The notes below the pieces were generated by a model. It had not been told where the DNA came from. It did not search any database and saw nothing but the letters and a program-made list of their open reading frames with translations. 64,000 nucleotides of DNA from Symsagittifera roscoffensis (taxonomy: Eukaryota; Xenacoelomorpha; Acoela; Convolutidae): positions 8,017,605 through 8,081,604 of the forward strand of contig NC_087071.1 in assembly GCF_963678635.1 (NCBI RefSeq), in the 5' to 3' direction. Position numbers and translations under genes: made by a program. Below are positions 15,001 to 24,559 of the stretch, in pieces. Position 1 is the stretch's first letter, and each line of letters begins with the position of its first letter.

Positions 15001-16450
15001 ACTACTATCTTCTTTGTACCGTCCCAAGCTTTCTCTCTACTGTCCCAAGACTGTTCGGTACTGTCCCAGTACTTCTTGTTAGTGTCACAAGACCCCTGTC
15101 CCAAGAGTACTGTCCCAAGACTAGTGTCCCAAGACTACTGTCCCAAGACTGCCCAAGACCGTCCCAAGACCGACTAGTTTCTTTGTACCGTTCCAAGCTT
15201 TCTCTCTACAGTCCCAAGACTGTTCGGTACTGTCCCAGTACTTCTTGTTAGTGTCGCAAGACCCCTGTCCCAAGATTACTGTCCCAAGACTAGTGTCCCA
15301 AGACTACTGTCCCAAGACTACTGTCCCAAGACTACTGTCCCAAGACTAGTGTCCCAAGACTACTATCCCAAAACCACTGTCCCAAGACCTGTCCCAAGAC
15401 CACTGCCCCAAGACTAGTGTCCCAAGACTAGTGTCCCAAGACTAGTGTCCCAAGACTAGTGTCCCACGACTACTGTCCCAAGACTACTGTCCCAAGACTA
15501 GTGTCCCAAGACTACTATCCTAAGACCACTGTTCCAAGACTACTGTCCCAAGACTACTGTCCCAAGACTACTGTCCCAAGATTAGTGTCCCAAGACTACT
15601 GTCCGAAGACTACTATCTTCTTTGTACCGTCCCAAGCTTTCTCTCTACTGTCCCAAGACTGTTCGGTACTGTCCCAGTACTTCTTGTTAGTGTCTCAAGA
15701 CCCCTGTCCCAAGAGTACTGTCCCAAGACTAGTGTCCCAAGACTACTGTCCCAAGACTACTATCTTCTTTGTACCGTCCCAAGCTTTCTCTCTACTGTCC
15801 CAAGACTGTTCGGTACTGTCCCAGTACTTCTTGTTAGTGTCCCAAGACCCCTGTCCAAAGAGTACTGTCCCAAGACTAGTGTCCCAAGACTACTGTCCCA
15901 AGACTGTTTCAAGACTGCTGTCCCAAGACCACTGTCCCAAGAGTACTATTCCAAGGGTAGTGTCCCAAGACTAGTGTCCCAAGACTAGTGTCCCAAGACT
16001 AGTGTCCCAAGACTAGTGTCCCAAGACTAGTGACCCAAGACTGCTGTCCCAAGACTACTGTCCCAAGACTACTGTCCCAAGACTAGTGTCCCAAGACTAC
16101 TGTCCCAAGACCACTGTCCCAAGACTACTGTCCCAAGACTACTGTCCCAAGACTAGTGTCCCAAGACTACCGTCCCAAGACTACTATCTTCTTTGTACCG
16201 TCCCAAGCTTTCTCTCTACTGTCCCAAGACTGTTCGGTACTGTCCCAGTACTTCTTGTTAGTGTCACAAGACCCCTGTCCCAAGAGTACTGTCCCAAGAC
16301 TAGTGTCCCAAGACTACTGTCCCAAGACTGCCCAAGACCGTCCCAAGACCGACTAGTTTCTTTGTACCGTTCCAAGCTTTCTCTCTACAGTCCCAAGACT
16401 GTTCGGTACTGTCCCAGTACTTCTTGTTAGTGTCCCAAGACCCCTGTCCC
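34..16450 (+). repeat. Higher-order block repeated about 44 times in the array
   Basis: A conserved non-canonical block recurs inside the 14-bp array. It starts ATCTTCTTTGTACC, is followed by 21-bp monomers beginning GTCCCAAGCTTTCTC, GTCCCAAGACTGTTCGG and GTCCCAGTACTTCTTG, then GTCCCAAGACCCCT and GTCCCAAGAGTACT. Approximate starts: 34, 772, 1128, 1516, 1873, 2325, 2748, 3143, 3510, 3934, 4302, 4866, 5247, 5506, 5873, 6283, 6868, 7401, 7755, 8357, 8752, 9148, 9751, 9996, 10406, 10799, 11209, 11356, 11653, 11987, 12296, 12594, 13029, 13293, 13591, 14026, 14450, 14597, 15007, 15178 (partial), 15615, 15762, 16186 and 16354 (partial). Spacing ranges from about 145 to about 740 bp because the number of simple 14-mers between blocks varies. 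Copies at 2748 and 3143 lack the middle of the block, and the copy at 13029 is cut short. Confidence 0.93.
12224..14217 (+). repeat. 997-bp tandem segmental duplication inside the array
   Basis: Two consecutive segments, about 12224-13220 and 13221-14217, carry the same series of variant monomers at a constant offset of 997 bp. Higher-order blocks at 12296, 12594 and 13029 pair with 13293, 13591 and 14026. Shared private variants include the CCCTAGC change inside the block at 12594/13591, the GTCCAAGGACTACT monomer and the CAATAGTACT monomer. The third block of the first segment has lost its middle part, so the copies have begun to diverge. The pattern fits recent unequal exchange. Confidence 0.85.
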
Positions 16451-16600
16451 AAGATTACTGTCCCAAGACTAGTGTCCCAAGACTACTGTCCCAAGACTAC
16501 TGTCCCAAGACTACTGTCCCAAGACTAGTGTCCCAAGACTACTATCCCAAAACCACTGTCCCAAGACCTGTCCCAAGACCACTGCCCCAAGACTAGTGTC
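14240..16600 (+). repeat. About 1.17-kb tandem segmental duplication inside the array
   Basis: Segments about 14240-15420 and 15420-16600 are duplicates. Blocks at 14450 and 14597 correspond to 15615 and 15762 (offset 1165). The block at 15007 corresponds to 16186 (offset 1179), and the truncated block at 15178 corresponds to 16354. The offset changes by exactly 14 bp, one monomer gained or lost, which shows single-unit slippage after the larger duplication. The unusual segment with CCCAAGACCGTCCCAAGACC before the truncated block is present in both. Confidence 0.85.
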
Positions 16601-16709
16601 CCAAGACCACTGTCCCAAGACTACTATCCCAAGACCACTGTCCCAAGACTACTGTCCCAAGACCACTGTCTCAAGACCACTGTCCCAAGACTAGTGTCCC
16701 AAGACCACT

Positions 16710-16980
16710 GTCCCAAGACCGCACCGTCCCAAGATTATACCGTCCCAAGACTTTACTGTCCCAAGACCGTACCGTCCCAAGGCTGTACTGTCCCAAGACT
16801 GTACCAAGACTGCTCTGGCCCAAGACTGTCCCAAGATTGCACCGTCCCAAGACTGTCCCAAGACTAAACTGTCCCAAGACCGTCCCAAGACTGCACCGTT
16901 CCGAGACCGTCCCGAGACTGCACTGTCCCAAGACTTCTTTGGTACTGTCCCGAGACTTCTTTGGTTCTGTCCCAAGACTT
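16710..16980 (+). repeat. Diverged right edge of the array with 16/11/22-bp units
   Basis: From 16710 the period changes. Successive units are 16 bp (GTCCCAAGACCGCACC, GTCCCAAGATTATACC, GTCCCAAGACTTTACT, GTCCCAAGACCGTACC, GTCCCAAGGCTGTACT), mixed with 11-bp GTCCCAAGACT/C units. Two final 22-bp units begin GTCCCAAGACTTCTTTGG and GTCCCGAGACTTCTTTGG. The 11-bp core stays constant while the tail length varies. No clear unit is visible after about 16980. Confidence 0.85.
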
Positions 16981-17820
16981 GTCAACAAGTGTCTGAGCGG
17001 TGGGACTTCTTTTTCTTCGTTGTAGGGACTTCTTGAATCACTGAACCTTGTACCACCACTCGAGCTCTAGTAAAAATTTCCCAAAAATCCTCTCTTAATG
17101 GCCAATGGCTTCAAATGCTGAACCTTCTGTATTTAAATCCTTTTCTATGTTTCAAGCAATTTGAAACCAAAAATTTTTCGCAGGTATGTTGTGATCACCT
17201 GTTCGTTGAAAAACCAATAACAATGTTTTACCAAAACGTAAAAATTTAAACAGAGAAAGAATTAAAAAAAAACAGAGATGTACCCATCTAAAACTCAAAG
17301 GTGACGGATGTCAACCTTTGTTGAAAAAATGTCTGGTACCTGATTGCCACGCGTTTTCCTCCCCCCTGCTAACGGTCTTGTTGGGTATCACAAAAACTGT
17401 CTATGTCCGTTCCCCCTACCGATCCGACCAAGGTACCTACCTTAACTCGATGTTAAATTTGGATATCCACCTCTTATGACCAACGCGTGTAAGTATCTAA
17501 TGCAACTAAATCATCGATGTCGATTAATTAGTTACTCTAATTTCCTCCCTTTCTACAATTTACAACCACCAACCTCTAACCTAACCAGCCCCCCTTCTAA
17601 CCTCCCCCCTCTTTAGCTCCCCTTCTTAAACCTAAAATTACCTTAAGCGCCGGGTGCTAAACCTCTCGAGAGAATACCGTAGACCTGTCTCCAGGCCTGT
17701 TTATGTAAAAACGTTCCTCAAAACCGGGGGATTTCGCCTATTCAATTTTACACTTATCTCCTATAATGTAGTGTGGATTTTAATGATACCCGTTTTGACC
17801 AACTTGAGAACTCGAGAACA
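16981..17820. other. Non-coding flank of the satellite, no gene seen
   Basis: AT-rich, with pyrimidine-rich patches (17540-17640). Short open frames are present, including a 60-codon frame at 17654-17836, but they have no recognisable motif or homologous neighbour and are best treated as chance. I see no RNA gene or mobile-element signature. Confidence 0.5.
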
Positions 17821-17821
17821 G

Positions 17822-17961
17822 CCAAATCCTCCTTGACCACTTTCCCACTCGGCTGGTCACCTCTTCCAGTCAAGACTCCTATTGGTTCAGCCCAAATCCT
17901 CCTGAACCACTTTCCCACTCGGCTGGTTACCTCTTCCAGTCAAGTCTCTTAGTTGTCCAGC
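17822..17961. repeat. Two 70-bp tandem copies
   Basis: Two adjacent units offset by exactly 70 bp share CCAAATCCTCCT, CCACTTTCCCACTCGGCTGG and ACCTCTTCCAGTCAAG with only a few differences. Their origin is unknown. Confidence 0.9.
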
Positions 17962-19261
17962 TAAATTCCAAGCTATCTGAAATTCCTTAACAACGCCCCA
18001 CACTCGGGCACTTTATTGAGGTTGCTGGATTAGATTGCTAGGTTGATCGAAACGATCGGTCTTATAAAACAGTATGGGTATACTATTTAATTGATAGAAA
18101 GGTTTGATCCAACTAATCTGGAGTCAAAGTCACTGTCTTTTCCGTTTTATGGTTTTTGTTCCTTTTTCTATTCTTTTTTGTTTTTGTTTCGCTTTTTGTT
18201 TTTTTGCTCGTGTTTTTGTCCCCCTAGTTACCCCCCTTTACTCTGTTAGCTAAGCCTCGTTCGGAGAGCGTGCCAGGATGTTTTCTCGAGTTTTCTTAAA
18301 AAGCAATCACGGTACAACCGGAAGGTTTGCAAGTTCCCGCCGAACCGTACCACCGGTACTCTAGAATGGGCACGCAGTCCGGAGCTGTGTCAAGTGGGTT
18401 CGACTCCGAAGTCTTGATGTCGTAAAACCACCCAGGAGCGCCATAAAAACACAATGTAACATTCGTCTACTTCAGTCACATATGAGGCTTTCACTTGCGA
18501 CATGAGACTACAACCCGTTACAGCTTAAAGGCTACTACCAAAATATCCCCCCACTCTAGAAATAAGAACGTCCCCATACTTAGGTCTCAAAATACCCAAA
18601 ATACACAAACGCCGTTAAAAACCGGGTCGGAACAATCCGTTATGTTGCTTTTTATTAGACAGTGGAACTTTGATCCTTTTCAGATGGATCAACCTAAAAT
18701 TCGCCTTATCTCAACATAACAACCATAAAACACACTCGAGAAAATTAAATTTGGTACTTACATAGCAGCACGCTTGAGAAACAGAGTAATTAAACTAATT
18801 AATGACTCTAGCATAAATATAGTCGAATAAAACTCAAGAAGTCTTTTAACGATGAGTTCCAATCAAAGGAAGTAAGTTTTAACTCACGAATATAGTTTTG
18901 GAACTTGTTCATTGGGAGACTTCACTTGTCTGCCTTTCCGTTGAAGGTTCACCCTGGTCCAACTGATTCTAAGCCTGCTCTTGTATTTGTTTGATTTCCT
19001 TTGTCAGATAGGACAGCTCTACTCTAGTTTTCTACGACGGAAATTGCGAATAGCAATTTCCCACTGTATATCTCTGACATTTTTCCCGCAATTGTAATTC
19101 GGTCGTTCTGATTTTATTTTATCTGTTTTCAGTTGTCGCGAGAAAACTGAGCATGACAGGTTCCACTCGAAATTTTGAAAAATTAAATTCCACTCCAAAA
19201 ACCACATGTCTCGTGTTCCTCAAGGTCAAACTTCCAATATATGAACGACTGGCACAACACT
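17962..19261. other. Non-coding stretch, no gene seen
   Basis: Contains a T-rich tract at about 18136-18225 and no convincing coding region. A 74-codon frame at 18495-18719 has no recognisable motif. The sequence at 18395-18410 (GGGTTCGACTCC) resembles a tRNA T-loop, but its stem does not pair. Homology to the giant LTR element starts abruptly at about 19262. Confidence 0.45.
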
Positions 19262-19262
19262 A

Positions 19263-19767
19263 ATGCATTTATTTAAAAAGTTTTCTCCTGAAACTATTAG
19301 AGCTATTGCCCGCAACACAAATATCAATTTACAATTGATCGGCATCTACTCTAAATCAGACATACAACACCACTTTCGTACAAAACAAATTCAGGGACAA
19401 ATTACAAAAATGGACACAATACAACCACAATCAATAGATCAGAATTTACGCAAACTTGCAGAAACAGCAGGATTCGCAGACATTACCGCCCAAGATTACA
19501 GCGGATATTTTGAAGATTTACATATTTTAAATATTTTAGATATTTTAAGTTTACATTCATCTAAATGCTGAAAAATATCGATCACAGGATATATCACGAA
19601 TCAATATTTTTAGTTTTGTAAGTCTGAATTACGAACTTTTTGCCTTTCTCGGATTGCCCTATTACAACTTAGAAAGAGTGATTATATTATACGCAAGGTT
19701 TAATTTAATCGGGTTTCTCTTTTCGCTATTGAAAGTAATCTATAATACATGCGCAATACATACATAA
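19263..19767 (+). pseudogene. Envelope-like protein, C-terminal remnant (copy A)
   Basis: An open frame at 19263-19571 (102 residues) is followed by a second frame ending at the stop at 19765-19767, so one frameshift separates them. The second frame holds a hydrophobic stretch of about 20 residues (about 19690-19750) followed by polar residues, the layout of a membrane anchor with a short tail. The same order is found in copy B at 53450-53950. The position between integrase and the 3' LTR in copy B, plus the anchor, suggests the C-terminal end of an env-type glycoprotein of a Gypsy element. This is inference from layout and conservation. The protein is truncated and non-functional here. Confidence 0.6.
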
Positions 19768-20159
19768 GTAAACAGACAAGCAAGCATAGCACGTATATTT
19801 TTTAAGACTTTTTTGGAATTTTCTCCTCATCAATGAACAAAAAACCTTTAGACGCACAAATAAAAGAATATAATACAAAAGTATCAGCTTCACCAAACAC
19901 ATATGACGAATCACGACATAATACAAACGCATCAACCACAATTACCAAGTTTACGTCATAATCATCCATTATCACTAGTACCACGAACTTTTAGAAAATT
20001 TGCACTCACAAATAATACAAGTTCAAGACCTAATTATAAACAAAGTTCCAATCACCATATAGTAAGCCAACAGTTCCAAAGTGACAATACAAAAGAATAA
20101 CTAACTGAACGGCCCCATACCACAAACTTTCAATCTCAGAACAATCAATTCGTTAGCCC

Positions 20160-20740
20160 ACGATCAGCCCAGTTGGATTTTTTCACCGCTCAATTCCCAT
20201 CCATCCAATCTCCAAAACCGAATTCCCATCATCCCACTTTTTGCTTTCCCGCCACCTGAATCCCCCCCCCACATTAACACATCATCCGGCATGGATTCTG
20301 ATGCTAACTCAGACATCACCGTTTTTCAAACAATCTCCTAATTGGACAATTCAGATTTAGAAACCCCTGACGAGTTCGCTAATTCAGAACCCAGCCCATC
20401 CACTTTTTCACAACCTCCTTTCGACCCATCCACTCGCAAGCCAAAAATGAATCCCCCTCTACTCTCTCTCATGTTTCCCAAGTAACACCAACATACTCCT
20501 CTTTCACGAATGAACGCTCAAACAACATTTCCTCAGATGACACACAGATATCATCCGAACTAAACAATCTAATAACACTACAACAACAAGTACAACACCG
20601 TCATACCCTAACCATTCATCAATTATCATCAAACATAACGTCATCAAACCCACCATCTCCCACACCTTCTTCAGATTACACCCTTTCTTTAGCCCAATCC
20701 TCGACATCAACCCAATCGCCATCTAGTACTAAACATGCAT
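20160..20740 (+). pseudogene. Pro/Ser-rich ORF remnant of the Gypsy element (copy A)
   Basis: This degenerate coding region corresponds to about 54330-54790 in copy B. It contains a start-like MDSD segment at 20291, with an in-frame stop soon after (TAA at about 20338), followed by a Ser/Pro/Thr-rich, apparently disordered sequence. Homology is clear at DNA level (shared GAACCCAGCCC..CTACTTTTTCACAA-like blocks). No catalytic motif is visible and the role is unknown. It lies downstream of env, where other retroelements carry accessory genes. Confidence 0.5.
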
Positions 20741-21001
20741 ATAGAACTTTCAAAAGAAAATTTCCCAATCACCCGTTTCCCTCCAAACCCGGAATAGCAG
20801 AAGACTACAAAAACCATCCTGACTATACAAACACTACCAACTTTCTCCAATTATTTTTTACACTTCTTCCGTCGATATACATATACTCACTCCGACACTA
20901 ACACTGAACAACCCAAGTATATCGATGCGCATGTATTAATCCCCACACTCCATTGGACATCATATTATCACTTCTCAAACCCATTTTGTTAACCACTCAT
21001 T

Positions 21002-21229
21002 AACACACCGCAAGAAACAGAACGAAATAAAAATGACCTTTTCAGATTAACTACATCACTAACACCTCGACAATTCAAACACGTAGGATACAAAAAGTTA
21101 TTAGAAGTGTTCACTGCACCCCGAGCTAACGAATATTCCATCGAGCTCTACGACCATAGTATCATCCGACCTATCCTCGATGACGACAAGTTCGCTAAAC
21201 AGCAACTAACCGAAAAATGTTTCATCTGA
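21002..21229 (+). pseudogene. 75-codon open remnant of the 3' accessory ORF (copy A)
   Basis: A frame of 75 sense codons, rich in charged residues (Lys, Glu, Asp, Arg), without an ATG at its head, stops at TGA 21227. It lies between the Pro/Ser-rich ORF and the intron region of copy A. Its counterpart in copy B (about 55080-55240) is more damaged. I do not recognise the protein. It probably belongs to the same 3' accessory ORF as its neighbours. Confidence 0.4.
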
Positions 21230-21947
21230 ACACCTTATATTTTCACACTCAGTTCAGTAGATAAAAACATGATCACATCAATTCAGAAGCACTTTGTGAT
21301 ATTCAAGCTTATGATCTATTTTACGAAAGATTTGATACCTTCTCACTAATCTTCCACTTCCCACACCCAGAGAACGAGATTTGCTCTGTTCTCACGATAT
21401 CATGTTGAGAACTTAACAGACACATACTTGCACTTACTATAAATTCATACAAAATCGTTTTGATTTACATACATCATCACGACAACCCCATCATAGATAT
21501 CAACTCATTAACGCATTAACGCATTAACATATTAACTCTAATTACGCATCACCGTTTTTTCTTAACTTCACATATTGCATTAAATATACTAACTTTCAAG
21601 ACATCCTCCGCAACTACGATCCCATCACCCAGATGTATATATTCTGTCCCCTAACCAAGTAGAAGTAATCCGACCACTAATTGTCTCGCACGAATACAAA
21701 CAACCTGTCGATCTTCAATTTTAGAATTTATAAACAATACTTATTATAATCACAAGCTTTTAAACCTTATTTAGACACACCATACGAGTTTTCCATTGGC
21801 ACTGAAGAACTAAAAACTATTAAGGCACTTTAATTGCTTTGGCCACTACTTTAGACTAAAAAGATCATTCGCATTTTGGCAAAGCTACTAACCACATGTG
21901 ATGCAGTCCATGATATTTTTTCTCCTGGATTCTCTCCCGATGATTAA

Positions 21948-22040
21948 GTAAGTATGAATTGAATAAACTAAAAACTAACAAATTCGAAATACAAGTAACC
22001 ATTCTTTTTTAAATGTTTTTTCTTTTTCTTTTGTCTTCAG
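21948..22040 (+). other. Conserved spliceosomal intron in the element's 3' region (copy A)
   Basis: Donor GTAAGTATG at 21948 and a polypyrimidine tract plus CAG acceptor ending at 22040 (93 nt). The same donor and acceptor occur at the homologous place in copy B, at 56015-56099 and in its duplicate at 56953-57037 (both 85 nt). The flanking exon sequence is similar while the intron bodies differ more. This supports a real intron used to express a downstream ORF. Confidence 0.65.
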
Positions 22041-23078
22041 ATCACGATCATCTACAAACAAAAATACCAAACAAAAACTAGGAACTTGTTCAAAATTTAT
22101 AAACTTCTATTAACAAACCACAAGGAAGGATGCAGTAAAAATTCTTCCCCACAGGAGTATATTAATATATAAATTTTTCCCAATGTAGTAAATCTAAATG
22201 CAATGAAAATAATTTAACAAATTCAATCCCCACAAAGCAGTAAATTTAAAAATTTTCGGTAGTAAATTTATACAAATGCAAGCAGTACTAACCTTTTGAA
22301 AGATATTTGTCCTGCACACAAATTCTATCCATACTCGCACAGCTTGCCCACAACGAAGTGTTTTAACTTTCACTAACAACAACTCAAACAAAAATTTACA
22401 AGTTTCAAACTTTCTTTTAACCCGGTTGGAAAAAAATTGTATAATAATCCAATCTAACCAACGCAGCTTACGAAACACCATAAACAACAAACTAACTGCA
22501 TGACTAAGAAAAAAAACCATGGTACCCAAACCGGATTAAACCAGCTTAAAGAACTGGACAATTTACACTTTTGAAGACAATTGATAAGTCTAAAAAAGAA
22601 AAAATAAAACACCAAAAAGTCAAAATACAAACCAACACTAAAAATTTTCATTCTTAAGAAAAGGACACAACCAAAACAACAAAAGAAAAAACCAGTAACA
22701 AACACAACATAAAAGGTTAACACAAAACAGGGCCCCATAGAAAACCAGCATGCAATCATACCCTCACTCCTGTCCTAACCCACCAGAAGAGGACGTCTTG
22801 AGCATGCTTTATAGCCGGCCTAACCCAGCGTGCTAGGATCCACGCTTTGTGACCCACTCCTTTTTCTGACAAGAGCTACTCAATTTTGAGTAACGTTTTG
22901 AAATTAACAGAACTAAATTAAAGTTTTTGTGATAAAAACTAATAAAAAATCATAACTAAAAACAGAACTAACAGAAAATTTGTATCTGTAAATTATATAA
23001 GGCAGTATATAGATCATACACAAACAAGAAGACGAGCATCATTAAACTAAGACGACCCCATCACACTCAATCCACAGA

Positions 23079-23354
23079 ATGGCTGAACAAAACCGATATG
23101 CCGCCCACAATCACTACTCAAAGGATTTGGAGTACGACTTGATATTGCAGCAAAGAACTCCATTGAATCAGACCAATGACCACCTCGATGTTCAATACGT
23201 AGAGATCCGAGTTACAAGCAATCCCTCCAAACTCGAGCTCCACGCCATTCCCAAACAAGATCGAAACACAGATCTCCGCCGAACAAGAACAGACGATCAT
23301 AACAAACCATTTGGAAATCAGATTGGTTTTGTTGGCGGTCACAGTCGTTGTTGA
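23079..23354 (+). pseudogene. Small ORF before the 3' LTR (copy A)
   Basis: A 91-codon ORF with an ATG in good purine context (AGAATGG). It is polar and rich in Asn, Gln, His and Asp. Near its end, another frame gives a hydrophobic Trp-rich segment that matches a clearer membrane-like segment in copy B at about 57985-58045. The homologous gene therefore probably encoded a small membrane protein, and the frame is shifted in this copy. I do not recognise a family. Confidence 0.4.
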
Positions 23355-23489
23355 ATGACAGAATGATATCTATGATTCCAGCTTCCTGGAGCTTCCTCCT
23401 CCAAGAACGGAAAAAAAATGTTGCTCGCGAAATACAAACGACCATCATTCATCCTCCATTACAGATAGAAGTCAAAGAACAAAAAACTG

Positions 23490-23885
23490 TGTAAACCCCG
23501 GATGGGTGGAACCAGATCCAAACTATAATTCATTATTGGTTATAATTTAGATATTTTATCCCTATAATATACTAAAGACTAAACAATCACACTCCATCAA
23601 TTTAACAACTCACTTATTTGTAAGTGCTGAAATTGCTTGTAATTTCAGCACCAGAGCGATTTGAATTTAACTTACAACTTAGTTGCTTTCTCCAAAAGAC
23701 CGACTTGTAACAAAACCAGTATACTCTAGATCTATTGAGACTAAGAGATATAAGAGTAGGATTAAGATCGGTATTAGACTAAGAAGTTGCACCAATCTAT
23801 CCGACCGAAAATAAGATAGCGTGAAAAGCAGACGGTGCACCCTATCTGAAATTACTCTATGAGTTAGACCTTCCAACACAACTCA
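23490..23885 (+). repeat. LTR of the giant Gypsy family (copy A)
   Basis: About 396 bp, from a TGTAAACCCCGGATG start to an ACTCA end. It is homologous to 58388-58772 and to 39714-40026. Conserved blocks: a hairpin (23624-23651), AACCAGTATA..CTAGATCTATTGAG, a GAGATATAAGAG-like block, TATTAGACTAAGAAGTTGCAC, a GATAGCGTGA-like block and ACTCTATGAG. The ends are set by comparing the three copies. Confidence 0.75.
23624..23651. promoter_or_regulatory. LTR hairpin, 11-bp perfect stem (copy A)
   Basis: GTGCTGAAATT, loop GCTTGT, then AATTTCAGCAC. All three LTR copies keep a perfect stem although the inner pairs differ (see also 39752-39779 and 58490-58517). Confidence 0.75.
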
Positions 23886-24114
23886 AGAGTAAGATAGTTA
23901 AATAACTTGTTTAGGAAGAGCCAAACGTCAGGATTTGTACTGATATTCAGTTCTCCAACGAAAACTGAAGCTCAAATTGACCAAAATGATAAAGCAGGAC
24001 AAACAGCCTGTCATTAGGATGAACATTTAGTACTTCCTAAGGACATCCAATTCTGTCCACGCGTGACAGAACAACGGATAAAAAAACCTGCAGCGATTAA
24101 AGCTCCAATCAATC

Positions 24115-24470
24115 CTGCAACACAATTCAGAATGACAGCAATGGACATTTTGTGCGAAGTGAAAATGGCTAACCGCGCGAGAGCCAGGAGCTTTCTGCTC
24201 AGGCGGTTATTTCAACAAATTGTGTGATTGTGGTGCCTCTGATGTCAACGAGATCAGTTGAAGAAGCACGAGAGATGCTGCAAATATGGGCACTCCGATT
24301 CGGCGCCACAAGTTTCCTTGATAATGATCAAGGGGAAAACTTTGGCAATGAACTTGTCCCGGATATGTTCCGACTCTTCAAAAGGCTAAGTTACGAGCCT
24401 TCCCCTATTAACGATAGAGCAAGGGCCAGGCTGAACGGCAAAACCGTGTGACAGGCGATACTTTTTCTAA
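24115..24470 (+). pseudogene. Ty3/Gypsy integrase core remnant (different lineage)
   Basis: A catalytic-core fragment. The first Asp lies in an AMDIL context (about 24145-24160). After a frameshift near 24190 there is an open frame at 24224-24451 with the second catalytic Asp in a DNDQGENF motif, the usual D-x-G-x-x-F context of Gypsy integrases. The expected third catalytic Glu (G-x-x-E-x-x-N context) is replaced by an Arg-rich stretch ending ARLNGK. The GC content is higher than in the neighbouring giant Gypsy copies and the sequence does not match their integrase, so this is a separate insertion or relic just downstream of the copy A LTR. It is dead (stop at 24449, frameshifts). Confidence 0.65.
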
Positions 24471-24559
24471 CTACTGCGCATATATTCCACGGACAAAATC
24501 AACAGTTCTTACCTTTCTGATCTTTGTGTACAACAGAAGATTCATAGTACAACGAGTTC

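Larger units (their letters stand above)
1..16980. repeat. 14-bp minisatellite array (GTCCCAAGACTACT family)
   Basis: Continuous tandem array that begins before the window. The dominant monomers are GTCCCAAGACTACT and GTCCCAAGACTAGT (14 bp). Frequent variants end in GACCACT, GAGTACT, GGGTAGT, GACTGCT or GACCCCT, and there are shortened 11-bp units (GTCCCAAGACT). Because 14 is not a multiple of 3, three monomers make a 42-bp, 14-codon cycle, and plus-strand reading is open in all frames unless an ACTAGT monomer places TAG in frame. This explains the many short apparent ORFs with SQDYCPKTTVPRL-like repeats; I do not treat them as genes. No unrelated sequence interrupts the array. The function is unknown. 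Satellite arrays of this kind can be heterochromatic, subtelomeric or centromeric, but nothing here decides between these. Confidence 0.97.
19262..23885 (+). mobile_element. Giant Gypsy-type env-bearing LTR element, copy A (5'-truncated)
   Basis: This region is collinear with 53450-58772 (copy B). In order it holds an envelope C-terminal region, a Pro/Ser-rich ORF, an intron-bearing 3' region, a short membrane-protein region and an LTR. Homology starts sharply near 19262, so gag, pol and most of env are missing. Conserved anchors include the MDSD-starting segment (20291 here, about 54476 in copy B), the ACCAACGCAG segment (about 22457; also about 56466 and 57443) and the LTR block around CAGTATA. 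The copy is broken by frameshifts and stops. Either it was truncated during insertion or a rearrangement next to the satellite removed the 5' part. Confidence 0.8.

Noticed and set aside
1-16430. Dozens of ORFs of 60-185 codons in the satellite, both strands
   Set aside because: They follow automatically from a stop-poor 14-bp repeat. Frames change with every 11-bp unit or indel, different frames overlap, and there is no start-site or codon signal.
1-16980. CRISPR array
   Set aside because: Direct repeats are head-to-tail without unique spacers, in a eukaryotic context.
18385-18420. tRNA T-arm at GGGTTCGACTCC
   Set aside because: Flanking bases do not form a stem and there is no A-box upstream at the right distance.
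22194-22759. Minus-strand ORFs of 111 and 101 codons
   Set aside because: They overlap each other in different frames and lie antisense to the homologous, non-coding 3' region of the Gypsy element. The corresponding copy B region is not open.
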